The notes under the pieces: generated by a model
What the model was told of the DNA's origin: nothing
Databases searched by the model: none
What the model saw: only the letters and a program-made list of their open reading frames with translations
Origin: Sunxiuqinia indica
GTDB lineage: Bacteria > Bacteroidota > Bacteroidia > Bacteroidales > Prolixibacteraceae
Assembly (NCBI RefSeq): GCF_009847015.1
Contig: NZ_WVEM01000008.1
Location: forward strand, 1 to 64,000
Direction: 5' to 3'
Length of the DNA stretch: 64,000 nucleotides
Shown: positions 1-8,587 of the stretch, piece by piece
Layout: the number at the start of each line of letters is the position of its first letter
Position numbering within the stretch: the first letter of the stretch is position 1
Program-made: the position numbers and the translations under genes

Positions 1-330
1 TTTCTGCAAGCTTTTTCCCTAATTTACTAATAACCTTGCAATTTAACACCTTGAAATCACGGATTTTATTCACACTACCTGTTGATAACCAGTGATTTAT
101 TTTGTTTTTAAGGATTGACTATTTAATGGTTAGTTAAAACCCAATTCTAAGATCTCATGTAATCGTTACAATGCCAGAATACTACTTTCCGAAACAGGTT
201 GTAAAACACCTTAAAAGGTTGCTGTTTATATAAAAAAGATTTCTTTCATTTTTATAGTTTCCTTATAGAACAGGTGTGCTCAACAAAAGTAATTGAGAGC
301 ACTTTCTGTTTCTCAATCAGTTCACGAAAA
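1..330. other. A+T-rich intergenic stretch, no gene seen
   Basis: I see no coding region on either strand, no tRNA fold and no recognisable gene remnant. The stretch lies downstream of the first minus-strand gene and ends at a bidirectional hairpin terminator. It contains TGTAATCGTTACA at 158-170, a 13-nt near-palindrome resembling the LacI-type sites further on but with different centre spacing. Confidence 0.5.
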
Positions 331-364
331 GAAGCCGTTGTGTATGAACACAACGGCTTTTTTC
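327..364. terminator. Bidirectional hairpin terminator
   Basis: An 11-bp perfect stem (332-342 pairs with 349-359, AAGCCGTTGTG/CACAACGGCTT) has a 6-nt loop. It is followed by a T-run at 358-363 on the plus strand and a TTCTTTT tract on the minus strand. It lies about 55 nt past the stop codon of the lipoprotein gene ending at 418, so it probably ends the minus-strand PUL1 transcript. Confidence 0.75.
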
Positions 365-417
365 AAGTCAGTAAAAATAATTCGTTTGCCATTTTAGAAT
401 GACTTTATAAAGAATTT

Positions 418-2214
418 CTATTCATACAACGAAGGATTACCTTTCGTTGCTGAACCTCCGGTAATCTTAAAATCCAGGTTATTCAAATCCGCAAAAGTAA
501 CGGAAACTATAGGTCCTGCTAGTGGATTATTCACCGTGTTTGAATTCGCGCCGTACAATTGGGCTAAAGAAGTTCTTGTCGTCATCGACTCGGCATTAGC
601 TGCCTCATTGGTCGTTGAGTTAAAATTATAACCTTGAGCAATTTGCCCGGTTCGTACTGAATACGAACCCTGACTGATATTCGCAAACAGACAATCCTGA
701 ACGAAAATACCTCCAGGGTAATCCTTACCTTGGTAATTGTAGTCTTCAATCAGGAAGATCGGTGCCTCCGGAGCAACATCTACCAATGTGGTATTAAACA
801 AGTTAAACGAACTACCCAGCGTATTGTTATTAAGGTTTTTACCACCGTCAATTCTGACCACTGAATTTCCTCTGATGTATTCGTCACCATCTATCGTACC
901 ACCTTGTGTGGCTACCTTGTAAATGGTTGAAATGTCGATTGTAATATCTTTTACAGCTGAGCACCAATAAGGATTACCCGCCTCAAATTTAGAGTTTACA
1001 CCTTCTTCGTCCCACTTTCTGAACTCAATCAGGTTACCGGCAATATTTACGAAGGTGGAGTTCGAGATGGTAATATTTTCGAGCCGCTGATAAGCTTCTT
1101 TTGGCGAGTAGATTGCAGAAGCTGTGTAATTGGCAACCCAACAATCCTGAATTGTAATTCCAGTTGCTTCAGCCGGGCTACCTTGCTCTACCGCATCAAT
1201 ATCGGCATCCTCAAAGGTAATTAAGTGTTCTAACTCATTTTCACCATCAATGTTTAAGCGCATCAGGTAAAGCATACCGCTTTGTTCCTGGTATTCGACA
1301 GACAATTTAATCGTCACTGTAGATTCCCGGGTACCATCATAACCTTCCGACCCCAATAAATAGATATCACCAGTAGGCATTGGACCTGAGTATTCATATT
1401 CGCTTGTTTCCTCTGCTGATAACGAGATAGCACCGCCGCTCATCATCAACTCGTTTAGAGCTACCTCAAGTTCAGAGCTATTTTTAACAACTAAACCACC
1501 TGCCATGGATGTTTTAAAGGTATAACGTCCGACAACACCGCCATCTTTATCAATGAGCTCGCCGATATAACCGGTAAAAGGCACTAAATTCTCTACAGTG
1601 ACTGTTGTGGCATCTGAAGGAATATCTTGTTCGACGACAACAGCCTCTTCTTCCGCACCAGGGTTCAAATCATCTTCGTTTGGTGTAACCACAATTTTCT
1701 TAGCCACTCCCACACCAATCGGCTTCCAGGAAAAAGTAGCTGTTGTTGCTGTAGTTGCGACTTTCGTATTCGTTCCTACGATATCGTCAATAATCGATTC
1801 GAACGTAATCGTATTCGCATTGCCGGGAACTTCATTCATGTAGGGCATGATCTCTACTTCGTATATTGTTCCACTTAGTAATTCCTCATCAACCAATACG
1901 CTGTATTCAGTTTGTCCCTCAACATGAGGCACTTCTTTCACCGTTGAAATTGGCATGCCATCTTCTTCGATCAATCCTTTGTAAGTTGTAACAACATAAT
2001 GAGTCGCAGGAGTTTCCGCCCGGTCTTCCCATGTATATATTCCCATATTGTACGTACTTGAAAATTTGTCGTCGTTAAGTGAATAAGTAAGATTTATGGG
2101 CTGAAAAATGAATACCTCTTCATCTTCCTCTAATTCATCTTTACATGCATTGAATACCACAGAGGCACTCATTATCGCCCCAAATAGTATTAAGTAATTT
2201 ATAATTTTTTTCAT
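418..2214 (-). CDS. Surface lipoprotein, DUF4957/DUF5123 type (pectate-lyase-like)
   Basis: Likely a surface glycan-binding or glycan-processing lipoprotein of PUL1. From the preferred start at 2214 (MKKIINYLILF...) there is a type II signal peptide with lipobox VFNAC, giving a 598-residue product; an in-frame ATG eight codons upstream is less likely because it precedes the charged signal start. The first ~230 residues look like two fibronectin-III-like beta domains. From about residue 240 on, short repeated beta-strand turns (such as ITIQDCWVANY, ITISNSTFVNIAG, FVQDCLFANIS) give the right-handed beta-helix look of DUF4957/DUF5123 proteins, which are common in Bacteroidetes pectin PULs. No catalytic residues can be named. 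It is the last PUL1 gene, separated from susD by a 62-nt palindromic repeat and followed by a terminator. Confidence 0.75.
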   Translation of the reverse strand: MKKIINYLILFGAIMSASVVFNACKDELEEDEEVFIFQPINLTYSLNDDKFSSTYNMGIYTWEDRAETPATHYVVTTYKGLIEEDGMPISTVKEVPHVEGQTEYSVLVDEELLSGTIYEVEIMPYMNEVPGNANTITFESIIDDIVGTNTKVATTATTATFSWKPIGVGVAKKIVVTPNEDDLNPGAEEEAVVVEQDIPSDATTVTVENLVPFTGYIGELIDKDGGVVGRYTFKTSMAGGLVVKNSSELEVALNELMMSGGAISLSAEETSEYEYSGPMPTGDIYLLGSEGYDGTRESTVTIKLSVEYQEQSGMLYLMRLNIDGENELEHLITFEDADIDAVEQGSPAEATGITIQDCWVANYTASAIYSPKEAYQRLENITISNSTFVNIAGNLIEFRKWDEEGVNSKFEAGNPYWCSAVKDITIDISTIYKVATQGGTIDGDEYIRGNSVVRIDGGKNLNNNTLGSSFNLFNTTLVDVAPEAPIFLIEDYNYQGKDYPGGIFVQDCLFANISQGSYSVRTGQIAQGYNFNSTTNEAANAESMTTRTSLAQLYGANSNTVNNPLAGPIVSVTFADLNNLDFKITGGSATKGNPSLYE

Positions 2215-2245
2215 CTCATTATAATTTAAAATTTTCAACGGTATT

Positions 2246-2307
2246 CGATGAAACTCGCTTATAATGATTCTCCTGTGTGTAAAGGCCTTTACATGCTCGT
2301 TTCATAT
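2246..2307. repeat. 62-nt dispersed palindromic element, copy A
   Basis: One of four related intergenic elements; it aligns without gaps to the copy at 62241-62302. The left arm ATGAAACTCGC and right arm GCTCGTTTCATAT form imperfect terminal inverted repeats. This copy also holds a perfect 16-nt inner palindrome, TGTAAAGGCCTTTACA (2278-2293). It sits between susD and the downstream lipoprotein gene, inside what should be one transcript. Confidence 0.65.
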
Positions 2308-2360
2308 TCTTAAATTTAAAGCATTCGATACTAACAATTTCTTTTGAAGAAGCTCAAGTG

Positions 2361-4355
2361 TTATTCCCCTCGGAAATCGAATATCCCCGAAGAACCACTG
2401 GCATCATCCCATCCTTTTGTTTGCGCTAACCAATCGTTCTGAGTAAGCAAGTTTGAGCGAAAACCACTCACATAGTAGTTATTATTCCAGGTATATATAT
2501 TCTGTTCTTGCAAATATTGATCCATGTAATTAGTCAATTCCGCTTCCTCAAAATTAGCATCATACCACGCGGCCAAATCTTCCAGTTGATTTTGAAAATC
2601 ATTTGAATTCGGATCGGCTGCCACGAAGTCTTCTTCAGCAATCGGATCATCTTCACCCGAAACTGTTCCGGTGTACTTCAGGAAGTAACCTCTGCGAGCT
2701 CCTCCGTTCAATGGTTCTACACCAATTTTGCTACAGGTGGCGTTGGTTGAGATGGCATCATCGCCACCATCGTTAAACAACATCCAGCGGTGCATATCCC
2801 AAAAGCGCTTGCCTTCGTAAGCTAACTCTACTTGGCGTTCATACAACACCGCGTTAAATGCTTCCATTTTGCTACTGGGCTCATCAACCTCACCTGCTCC
2901 TACTCTGTTGCGCACTTGGTTGATGTATTGCGCGGTCATAGCAGTATTGCCGACACCGGCATACGCTTCAGCCATGATTAACAAAAATTCAGCATAGCGG
3001 TACTCCATGATATTAATTCCCGATAAATCGTAGTTCTCACTTGATGCAGCAGCATCGCCAGACATCTTACGAACAAAAACAGGACTTGCAATATCATTAT
3101 TCTCTCCGGCAAAATAATTAGATTCTCCGGACTGCCACATGTAAGTATATAAGGTATCTTTCGTATTTTCTTGATAGGGCCAGATCACACCATTAAAGGC
3201 AAATGTACGGTAGAAACGAGGATCGCGGTTTAAAAAGAATTTAAACGAATCGTAGCCATTCCCTGGTGTCGGACGAGCACCATCGGCCATGGGGAACAAA
3301 TCAATCATATCACGAGGAACGGCTACACCACTGCTGCCTTCCTGGCTCGGCAAACGCAAGCCATTTTCCCATCCGTTTTGGTAGGCATTGCCTGATCCGC
3401 TCTCCGGGGCATTGAGCAATTGAATCACAATCGCTTCCATATTACCTGGAGCACTGTAAGACGAGGCTCTTAACATTTCCTCCCAATCTTTGATCGAATT
3501 CCCGTACAGTCCGTAGCCTTCAGCCTGTAATGCTGCTTCAGCTTCCATTCCTGCGTTAATAACATCCTGCCATCTGCCTGCATCTTCCCAATTGGGGTTA
3601 AACAGCGGGCTGGCAAAAGTTAACAAGACACGAACTTTCTGAGCTAATGCTGCACAAGAAGTTGGACGTCCGTAGTTTACAGCTGGATTGTTCCACGTAC
3701 CCGGAAGCAAAGCAGCCGCACTATCCAAATCTGCAACAATTTGTGCTACAGTCTCGCCAGTTGACGAACGAGGAATTTTAACAGAAGGATCATCACTAGA
3801 AGAAGTTTGAACGGTTGTTACAATTGGTACACCTCCATAGACTTTCATCAGGTCGTAGTATTGAATGCCACGCAGATAGTACATCTGACCCTTGACTTTA
3901 TTAATGTAGCTTTCTGAAAGTTCACCATCACTGTACGAATCGATCTTTTCAAGAACATCTGTTACATATCGAATCCGGTCGTACGAATAGTTTGTTACTG
4001 AGCTACCCAGACGGTCGGGACCAATATATGAAGGAAACATGGAGTCGTCACCACTTGAAAAAGATGCATTTGTTTGTATCCATTGGTAAGATGAAATTCC
4101 TCCTCCCCGCTCGTCAGTCAAGCGAGACGGCATGTTCGTATAATATCCAACCAGGTGGCGATCCGGCGAGTTAAAACCGGCAAAGTAGTAAGAATAAAGA
4201 GTCGCCAGGTGGCGGTTCATCAGGGATTCACTTTTGAAAATGTCATCACCAAAGCGATCAATTGGCCCGGCTTCTCTGAGAAATTCATCACTACAAGAGT
4301 TTAGCATCGCGCAAAAAGCCAGCCCTAATATTATGTGTTTCAGTATATTTTTCAT
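2361..4355 (-). CDS. SusD/RagB-family nutrient-binding lipoprotein (PUL1)
   Basis: SusD partner of the SusC directly upstream: an outer-membrane lipoprotein that caps the TonB-dependent channel and binds the target glycan. The start at 4355 (MKNILKHIILG...) is preferred because it gives a proper lipoprotein signal with lipobox MLNSC; an upstream ATG at 4412 would overlap the susC stop. The product is 664 residues, on the long side for the family. SusD hallmarks include the early YSYYFAGFNS helix region, the TPR-type segment QMYYLRGIQYYDLMKVYGG, and the C-terminal signature ILMAEAYAGVG followed by YINQVRNRVG and LAYEGKRFWDMHRW. The gap to susC is about 43 nt, so the two are co-transcribed. The substrate cannot be read from the sequence. 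Confidence 0.93.
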   Translation of the reverse strand: MKNILKHIILGLAFCAMLNSCSDEFLREAGPIDRFGDDIFKSESLMNRHLATLYSYYFAGFNSPDRHLVGYYTNMPSRLTDERGGGISSYQWIQTNASFSSGDDSMFPSYIGPDRLGSSVTNYSYDRIRYVTDVLEKIDSYSDGELSESYINKVKGQMYYLRGIQYYDLMKVYGGVPIVTTVQTSSSDDPSVKIPRSSTGETVAQIVADLDSAAALLPGTWNNPAVNYGRPTSCAALAQKVRVLLTFASPLFNPNWEDAGRWQDVINAGMEAEAALQAEGYGLYGNSIKDWEEMLRASSYSAPGNMEAIVIQLLNAPESGSGNAYQNGWENGLRLPSQEGSSGVAVPRDMIDLFPMADGARPTPGNGYDSFKFFLNRDPRFYRTFAFNGVIWPYQENTKDTLYTYMWQSGESNYFAGENNDIASPVFVRKMSGDAAASSENYDLSGINIMEYRYAEFLLIMAEAYAGVGNTAMTAQYINQVRNRVGAGEVDEPSSKMEAFNAVLYERQVELAYEGKRFWDMHRWMLFNDGGDDAISTNATCSKIGVEPLNGGARRGYFLKYTGTVSGEDDPIAEEDFVAADPNSNDFQNQLEDLAAWYDANFEEAELTNYMDQYLQEQNIYTWNNNYYVSGFRSNLLTQNDWLAQTKGWDDASGSSGIFDFRGE

Positions 4356-4398
4356 TTGAATAATCTTTAATATTACAGTACAACCATTTATATCCTCA

Positions 4399-7300
4399 TT
4401 AGAACGAAACATTTATTCCCAGTGACCAAGAGCGCAAAGTAGGATATCCGGAGGTTGATGAGTCGTACATATTCCGATATTTATCCGGATATGGATTATA
4501 AAAGTCCCACATGTTATATCCCGTGAGCGTAAAGGCCGCCCGTTCAACACCAATCGAGTTCATCCAATTTTTGGGTAGATCATAGCTTAGTGAAATATTT
4601 CTTATAAAACATCTAAACGAGTTGACAGTCCAGAAATCCGACTCCCTTAGGTTACCTGATTCCGATGAAATTGGGTAAGTTCCGATCATCGGACTGGCAG
4701 GCGAGTACATATCAGCCCAGAAAGACTCCGGATTCCAAAAGAATTCGTTGGTATACGACTGTACCCTATCAATATACCTTAATCCTCCCCACGATGTACT
4801 GATTTGTGTTTTTAATCTGAATGACTTATAGGTTACACCTAGGTTGGTGACAAACCCACGGCGTGAATTTGCTTTCTCAAGCTCATAAAAATCCTGGCTG
4901 CCATCTTCTCCAATACGTCCGTCTGCTTCGGTCATTGAACCATCTTCTGCAGGCTTTCCGTAACGATCCTGATAGGCCAGGTTTCCTAATCGCATTTGAC
5001 TCTTATCGGTTGAACCAAAATAGTAGGCTCCATCACTACCGGCAGTTGCAGAATTTTGTGACAGGTAGTTCCAATAGTTATCAATGTCTTCCTGTGTACG
5101 TAATATACCATCGCCTCCTGAAGTTTCCCTCCAGACCTTATAACCGTAAGACGGCCGGATGGTTGATTCGCCCTCCTTCATACTAATATCAGCCGGATAA
5201 CGATAATTTGATTCAAAATACTTCACGACTTTGTTATAACCGTGTCCAAAGTTTATACCAACGCTATAGCGAAGGTCGTTGTTGATCTTGTCGCTCCATT
5301 GAAGCTTAGCTTCGTAACCCCAGGCATCAATCGAGCTGAAATTTTGTTCAGTAAAAGCACCTCCGGTTGTAATCGGAGATCCAAGTTGAGCGCTCATTAC
5401 CGTCAACATATCTCTCAACATATCGTAATAGAAATCAAAACCAACATTCAATCGATTATCTAGCATACTTGCATCAATACCAAAGTTGTTTTTGTAGGTT
5501 TTATCCCACTGAACATCGCGGTTGGGGGTCTTTCCGGGTTTTAAACCTTCCACTCTATTTCCTCCGTCTTCGCCAAATCCGATACCTCCATCGTTGGTGT
5601 AGTCATACTGTTGCAACCACAACCAGGCACGGATGTTGTCCTTACCGGTAATACCGACCGAATAGCGAATTTTTAAATAATTCACCCAAGCCAGGGCATT
5701 TTCAAACCACGACTCCTCAGACATCACCCAACCAAAAGACATGGAAGGGAACATAGCCCAATAGTTTTCCGGCGCAAATTTAGTGGAAGCATCGCTTCGG
5801 ATCAGGAATGAGGCCAAATAACGATTTTTGTAGGAGTAGTTTACACGACCAATGTAGGACATCGAAGCATTTTGATATCTCATGACATAGGAACCATCCT
5901 GAATATCTCCGGCAGTAGAGCTACCCCCTAAATACGGATCGTCCGGATTAGAGTATATCTGACGTTGGCTACTTCGATATCCTTCGGAACGTTCAATAGC
6001 TCCCATGGCCGAGACCGTATGCTCACCAAATTCCCCCGAGTAATTCAGGTAGAAGTTGTATTGATCTCTTTTATTGTAGTTAGAATCGTACAGAATCTCC
6101 AAATCATCTCCTGCATTATTTACACCCACACCAAAACTGGCATTCGGGTTGTACAGGTGGTTATTCGCTACATCAGTATTTTCCTGATATAGCAACTCCA
6201 CGGGGAGCGCAACCTGATCACCCTCAGTGTAACTCTGCTGAATGCTGTATGTAGCTTTCATTGATAAGCCCTTAAGGAAAGGAACTTTGTACTCCAGCCC
6301 AAAATTAGCACTATAGGACATCGATTCTTCAGCTGACTTGGCTCCCGAAGCCTCATTGGCAAAATAGTTCCATCCTGCCATGCTCGTTTTTGAGTTGATC
6401 GATGAGGCCGTGGTTGCAATTGTGGTTCCCATTAATGGTGAAAAAAAGTAGTCTTCACCCTGATATTCAACTTGCCATGGAATATGACCAGGCATATGCA
6501 ATAAAGGGGCATAATCGCTTCGTGTTCCTTCAGCATAACCATTTCTGATACCTGAGCTTGATTTCGTATATGAACGTTCAAGCGTTCCTTTGTTTGCGCT
6601 AAGGTTCGAAGTGAATTTCAATCCATTGGCAACATCTACAGATACATTGGCTCGAAAGTTATAGCGCTGATAGTCCTGTGAACCTAAATTCGCTCCCTGG
6701 TCAAAGACTGAAAGTCCGGCATAGTAGGTCGCCTTATCCGATCCTCCGCTAACCCCTAACGAGTGGCGTTGCGTTATACTCGCCTTCCAGGCTTCGTCAA
6801 GCCAGTTGTAATCAGTTTGGGACATATCATAAATCTCGTTGATTGAGTATAGGTCGTTTGCTTCTGCGTCACCAGTAATATCCACAAGCGTGTTCCAATA
6901 ATTGCCATATTCTTTACCATTTAAGGTCTTTCCATGACTGATGGCATCATTGTAAGTCATCTGTCCTGAATAGGAAATTTTCGGCTTTCCTTTTTTTCCT
7001 CGCTTGGTCGTTACAATAATCGCTCCCTGCGCTGCACGGGCTCCGTAAATAGCGGCACTCGCATCTTTTAGCACGGTAATGTCTTCGATCTCCGACGGAT
7101 CCAGGTTGTTGAACTGCTCAAGGGTTGGAAGGCCGGTATTGGCATCCAGCTGCATCACATCATCAATAATGACAAGGGGGACGGAGTTACCACCATCTTT
7201 AGAAAGGCTGAAGGTCTGACGAATACTTACATCAGCTGCTTGACCCGGACGGCTGGACACATTGCTGATGTTCAGACCGGGAATAACACCCTGCAATGAC

Positions 7301-8049
7301 TCCGATAAATTTGACACCGGAAGTTCAGCAATCTCCTTTGCTGAAACTTGTTCAACCGCAGAAGTCAACGATCCTTTTGTTTGTGTTCCATAACCAACTG
7401 CAATAACTTCATCCAAGGCTATATTTCCGGCATCCATCGTTAGGTCAATGGACGTTCTCCCTTTAACTTGGACTGTCTGAGTTTCCATTCCAATGAAGGA
7501 AAAAGTAATAGAACCGTTTGCCGGAACTCCAGAAAGTGAATATTTTCCATCGACATCGGTTATTGTACCGTTTGTCGTTCCTGAGATGACAACAGTAACG
7601 CCCGGAAGTGGTCCTGTTTCGTCTTTAACAATCCCCGTTACCTTAACAACATCTTCAGCTTGCATGGTACTCTTCGGATTGTTTCCCGACATAATAATAA
7701 CCTTATCCCCGTCAGCAAGACGGTACTTCAGATTTCGTCCGGCAATAAGCTCTGTCAACACGGCATCAACCAGCTCATCATCAGCTTTAATACTTATCAA
7801 ATAATCAAGATCGACATTACTACTTTCGTAAATAAATTGGCAACCCGTACGCTCTTCTATTTCGTGTAGGATGGTTGACACCTTCTCATTTGAAGCTTCG
7901 ATAGTAACAGTTGAAGCAAGAAGGCCAACCGATGCTGTAGCTTGTGCATATGTGAACAACATGAAAGCAACAAGCAAACATGTCAGTTTCGCCGGAAAAG
8001 GTAGTCCGCGAAATTCCGAAACTAACTTAGAATAAAGACCTTTTCTCAT
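4399..8049 (-). CDS. SusC/RagA TonB-dependent outer-membrane transporter (PUL1)
   Basis: TonB-dependent outer-membrane channel that imports oligosaccharides with the SusD encoded just downstream; 1216 residues, normal for the family. Order of domains: signal segment to about residue 40; STN/secretin-like signalling domain about 48-120; carboxypeptidase-regulatory-like beta domain about 136-205 (VTGIVKDETGPLPGVTVV); plug from about 212 (DEVIAVGYGTQTKG) with the usual VLKDASAAIYGARAAQGAI motif; then a 22-strand barrel ending in aromatic LGINVSF. An STN domain normally talks to a FecR anti-sigma factor, yet no sigma/FecR pair lies next to this gene, unlike the other two SusC genes in the window. 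The upstream 540 nt carry LacI-type palindromes. Confidence 0.95.
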   Translation of the reverse strand: MRKGLYSKLVSEFRGLPFPAKLTCLLVAFMLFTYAQATASVGLLASTVTIEASNEKVSTILHEIEERTGCQFIYESSNVDLDYLISIKADDELVDAVLTELIAGRNLKYRLADGDKVIIMSGNNPKSTMQAEDVVKVTGIVKDETGPLPGVTVVISGTTNGTITDVDGKYSLSGVPANGSITFSFIGMETQTVQVKGRTSIDLTMDAGNIALDEVIAVGYGTQTKGSLTSAVEQVSAKEIAELPVSNLSESLQGVIPGLNISNVSSRPGQAADVSIRQTFSLSKDGGNSVPLVIIDDVMQLDANTGLPTLEQFNNLDPSEIEDITVLKDASAAIYGARAAQGAIIVTTKRGKKGKPKISYSGQMTYNDAISHGKTLNGKEYGNYWNTLVDITGDAEANDLYSINEIYDMSQTDYNWLDEAWKASITQRHSLGVSGGSDKATYYAGLSVFDQGANLGSQDYQRYNFRANVSVDVANGLKFTSNLSANKGTLERSYTKSSSGIRNGYAEGTRSDYAPLLHMPGHIPWQVEYQGEDYFFSPLMGTTIATTASSINSKTSMAGWNYFANEASGAKSAEESMSYSANFGLEYKVPFLKGLSMKATYSIQQSYTEGDQVALPVELLYQENTDVANNHLYNPNASFGVGVNNAGDDLEILYDSNYNKRDQYNFYLNYSGEFGEHTVSAMGAIERSEGYRSSQRQIYSNPDDPYLGGSSTAGDIQDGSYVMRYQNASMSYIGRVNYSYKNRYLASFLIRSDASTKFAPENYWAMFPSMSFGWVMSEESWFENALAWVNYLKIRYSVGITGKDNIRAWLWLQQYDYTNDGGIGFGEDGGNRVEGLKPGKTPNRDVQWDKTYKNNFGIDASMLDNRLNVGFDFYYDMLRDMLTVMSAQLGSPITTGGAFTEQNFSSIDAWGYEAKLQWSDKINNDLRYSVGINFGHGYNKVVKYFESNYRYPADISMKEGESTIRPSYGYKVWRETSGGDGILRTQEDIDNYWNYLSQNSATAGSDGAYYFGSTDKSQMRLGNLAYQDRYGKPAEDGSMTEADGRIGEDGSQDFYELEKANSRRGFVTNLGVTYKSFRLKTQISTSWGGLRYIDRVQSYTNEFFWNPESFWADMYSPASPMIGTYPISSESGNLRESDFWTVNSFRCFIRNISLSYDLPKNWMNSIGVERAAFTLTGYNMWDFYNPYPDKYRNMYDSSTSGYPTLRSWSLGINVSF

Positions 8050-8169
8050 AGAATTTTATGATTTAAATTAGTAATAATATGAATACGTATGTGTTAAGTT
8101 AGATAAAAAATCAATTTACAAAAAACTCGTCGAATTTGGAACGACATCCATTTCTCCAAACGAAAAACA

Positions 8170-8183
8170 TGATAACGTTTACA
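8170..8183. promoter_or_regulatory. Candidate LacI-type operator upstream of PUL1 susC
   Basis: TGATAACGTTTACA is a near-palindrome centred on CG, about 120 nt before the susC start. It shares the core of the perfect site at 10677-10692. Assignment to a LacI-family regulator is by motif shape only; no such regulator gene is in the window. Confidence 0.45.
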
Positions 8184-8384
8184 CGCTGTTTGTTGTCTGT
8201 TCTTCGAATTACAACATCTCCGGGGAGACTTACAAAAAAAAGAACACATCTACAACCGACTGCATTTGAAACAATTAAAACCACGATGATTTTTAAGAAA
8301 TCGTAAGAAGAACCACCACTTATCCCAAGGGCGATATCAAATATTCAATCAGCTGCTCCAATCCTGCGATAAAAATAAGAAAAA

Positions 8385-8400
8385 ATGTTAACGTTTACAT
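8385..8400. promoter_or_regulatory. Candidate LacI-type operator, near-perfect
   Basis: ATGTTAACGTTTACAT is a 16-nt palindrome with one mismatched pair, centred on CG, in the gap between the Ig-like lipoprotein terminator and susC. It has the same half-site as the perfect operator at 10677-10692. Confidence 0.55.
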
Positions 8401-8430
8401 TTAATTCTTGAAAAATGTTTGAATTTATTT

Positions 8431-8444
8431 TGTTAACGTTTTGA
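8431..8444. promoter_or_regulatory. Candidate LacI-type operator, degenerate
   Basis: TGTTAACGTTTTGA lies 46 nt (centre to centre) from the site at 8385-8400 and shares its left half. The right half is degenerate. It may form a paired site with the neighbouring palindrome. Confidence 0.35.
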
Positions 8445-8536
8445 GCGTTTTGAAATGGAATTGATAAAGAAAACAGTCGCTTTCCCTTTTGGGAGAGATA
8501 AACGAGCTTCACCATTATCTCCTTTAGTAGCAAGCC

Positions 8537-8564
8537 AAAAAAAGCAAGCCCGAAGGCTTGCTTT
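8537..8564 (-). terminator. Rho-independent terminator of the Ig-like lipoprotein gene
   Basis: Perfect 10-bp stem (AAAGCAAGCC at 8541-8550, GGCTTGCTTT at 8555-8564) closed by a stable TTCG tetraloop when read on the minus strand, followed by a run of seven U. It lies 24 nt past the stop codon at 8588, so the lipoprotein gene forms its own transcription unit ahead of susC. Confidence 0.88.
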
Positions 8565-8587
8565 CAATTTTATTATCTGTTTATCGT

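Noticed and set aside
158-170. TGTAATCGTTACA as a further LacI-type operator
   Set aside because: Thirteen bases with an odd centre instead of the fourteen of the other sites, and located downstream of a gene rather than before one.
8345-8533. 62-residue minus-strand reading frame between PUL1 susC and the Ig-like lipoprotein
   Set aside because: It overlaps two operator-like palindromes, has no recognisable motif and sits in the susC leader region; a chance frame is more likely.
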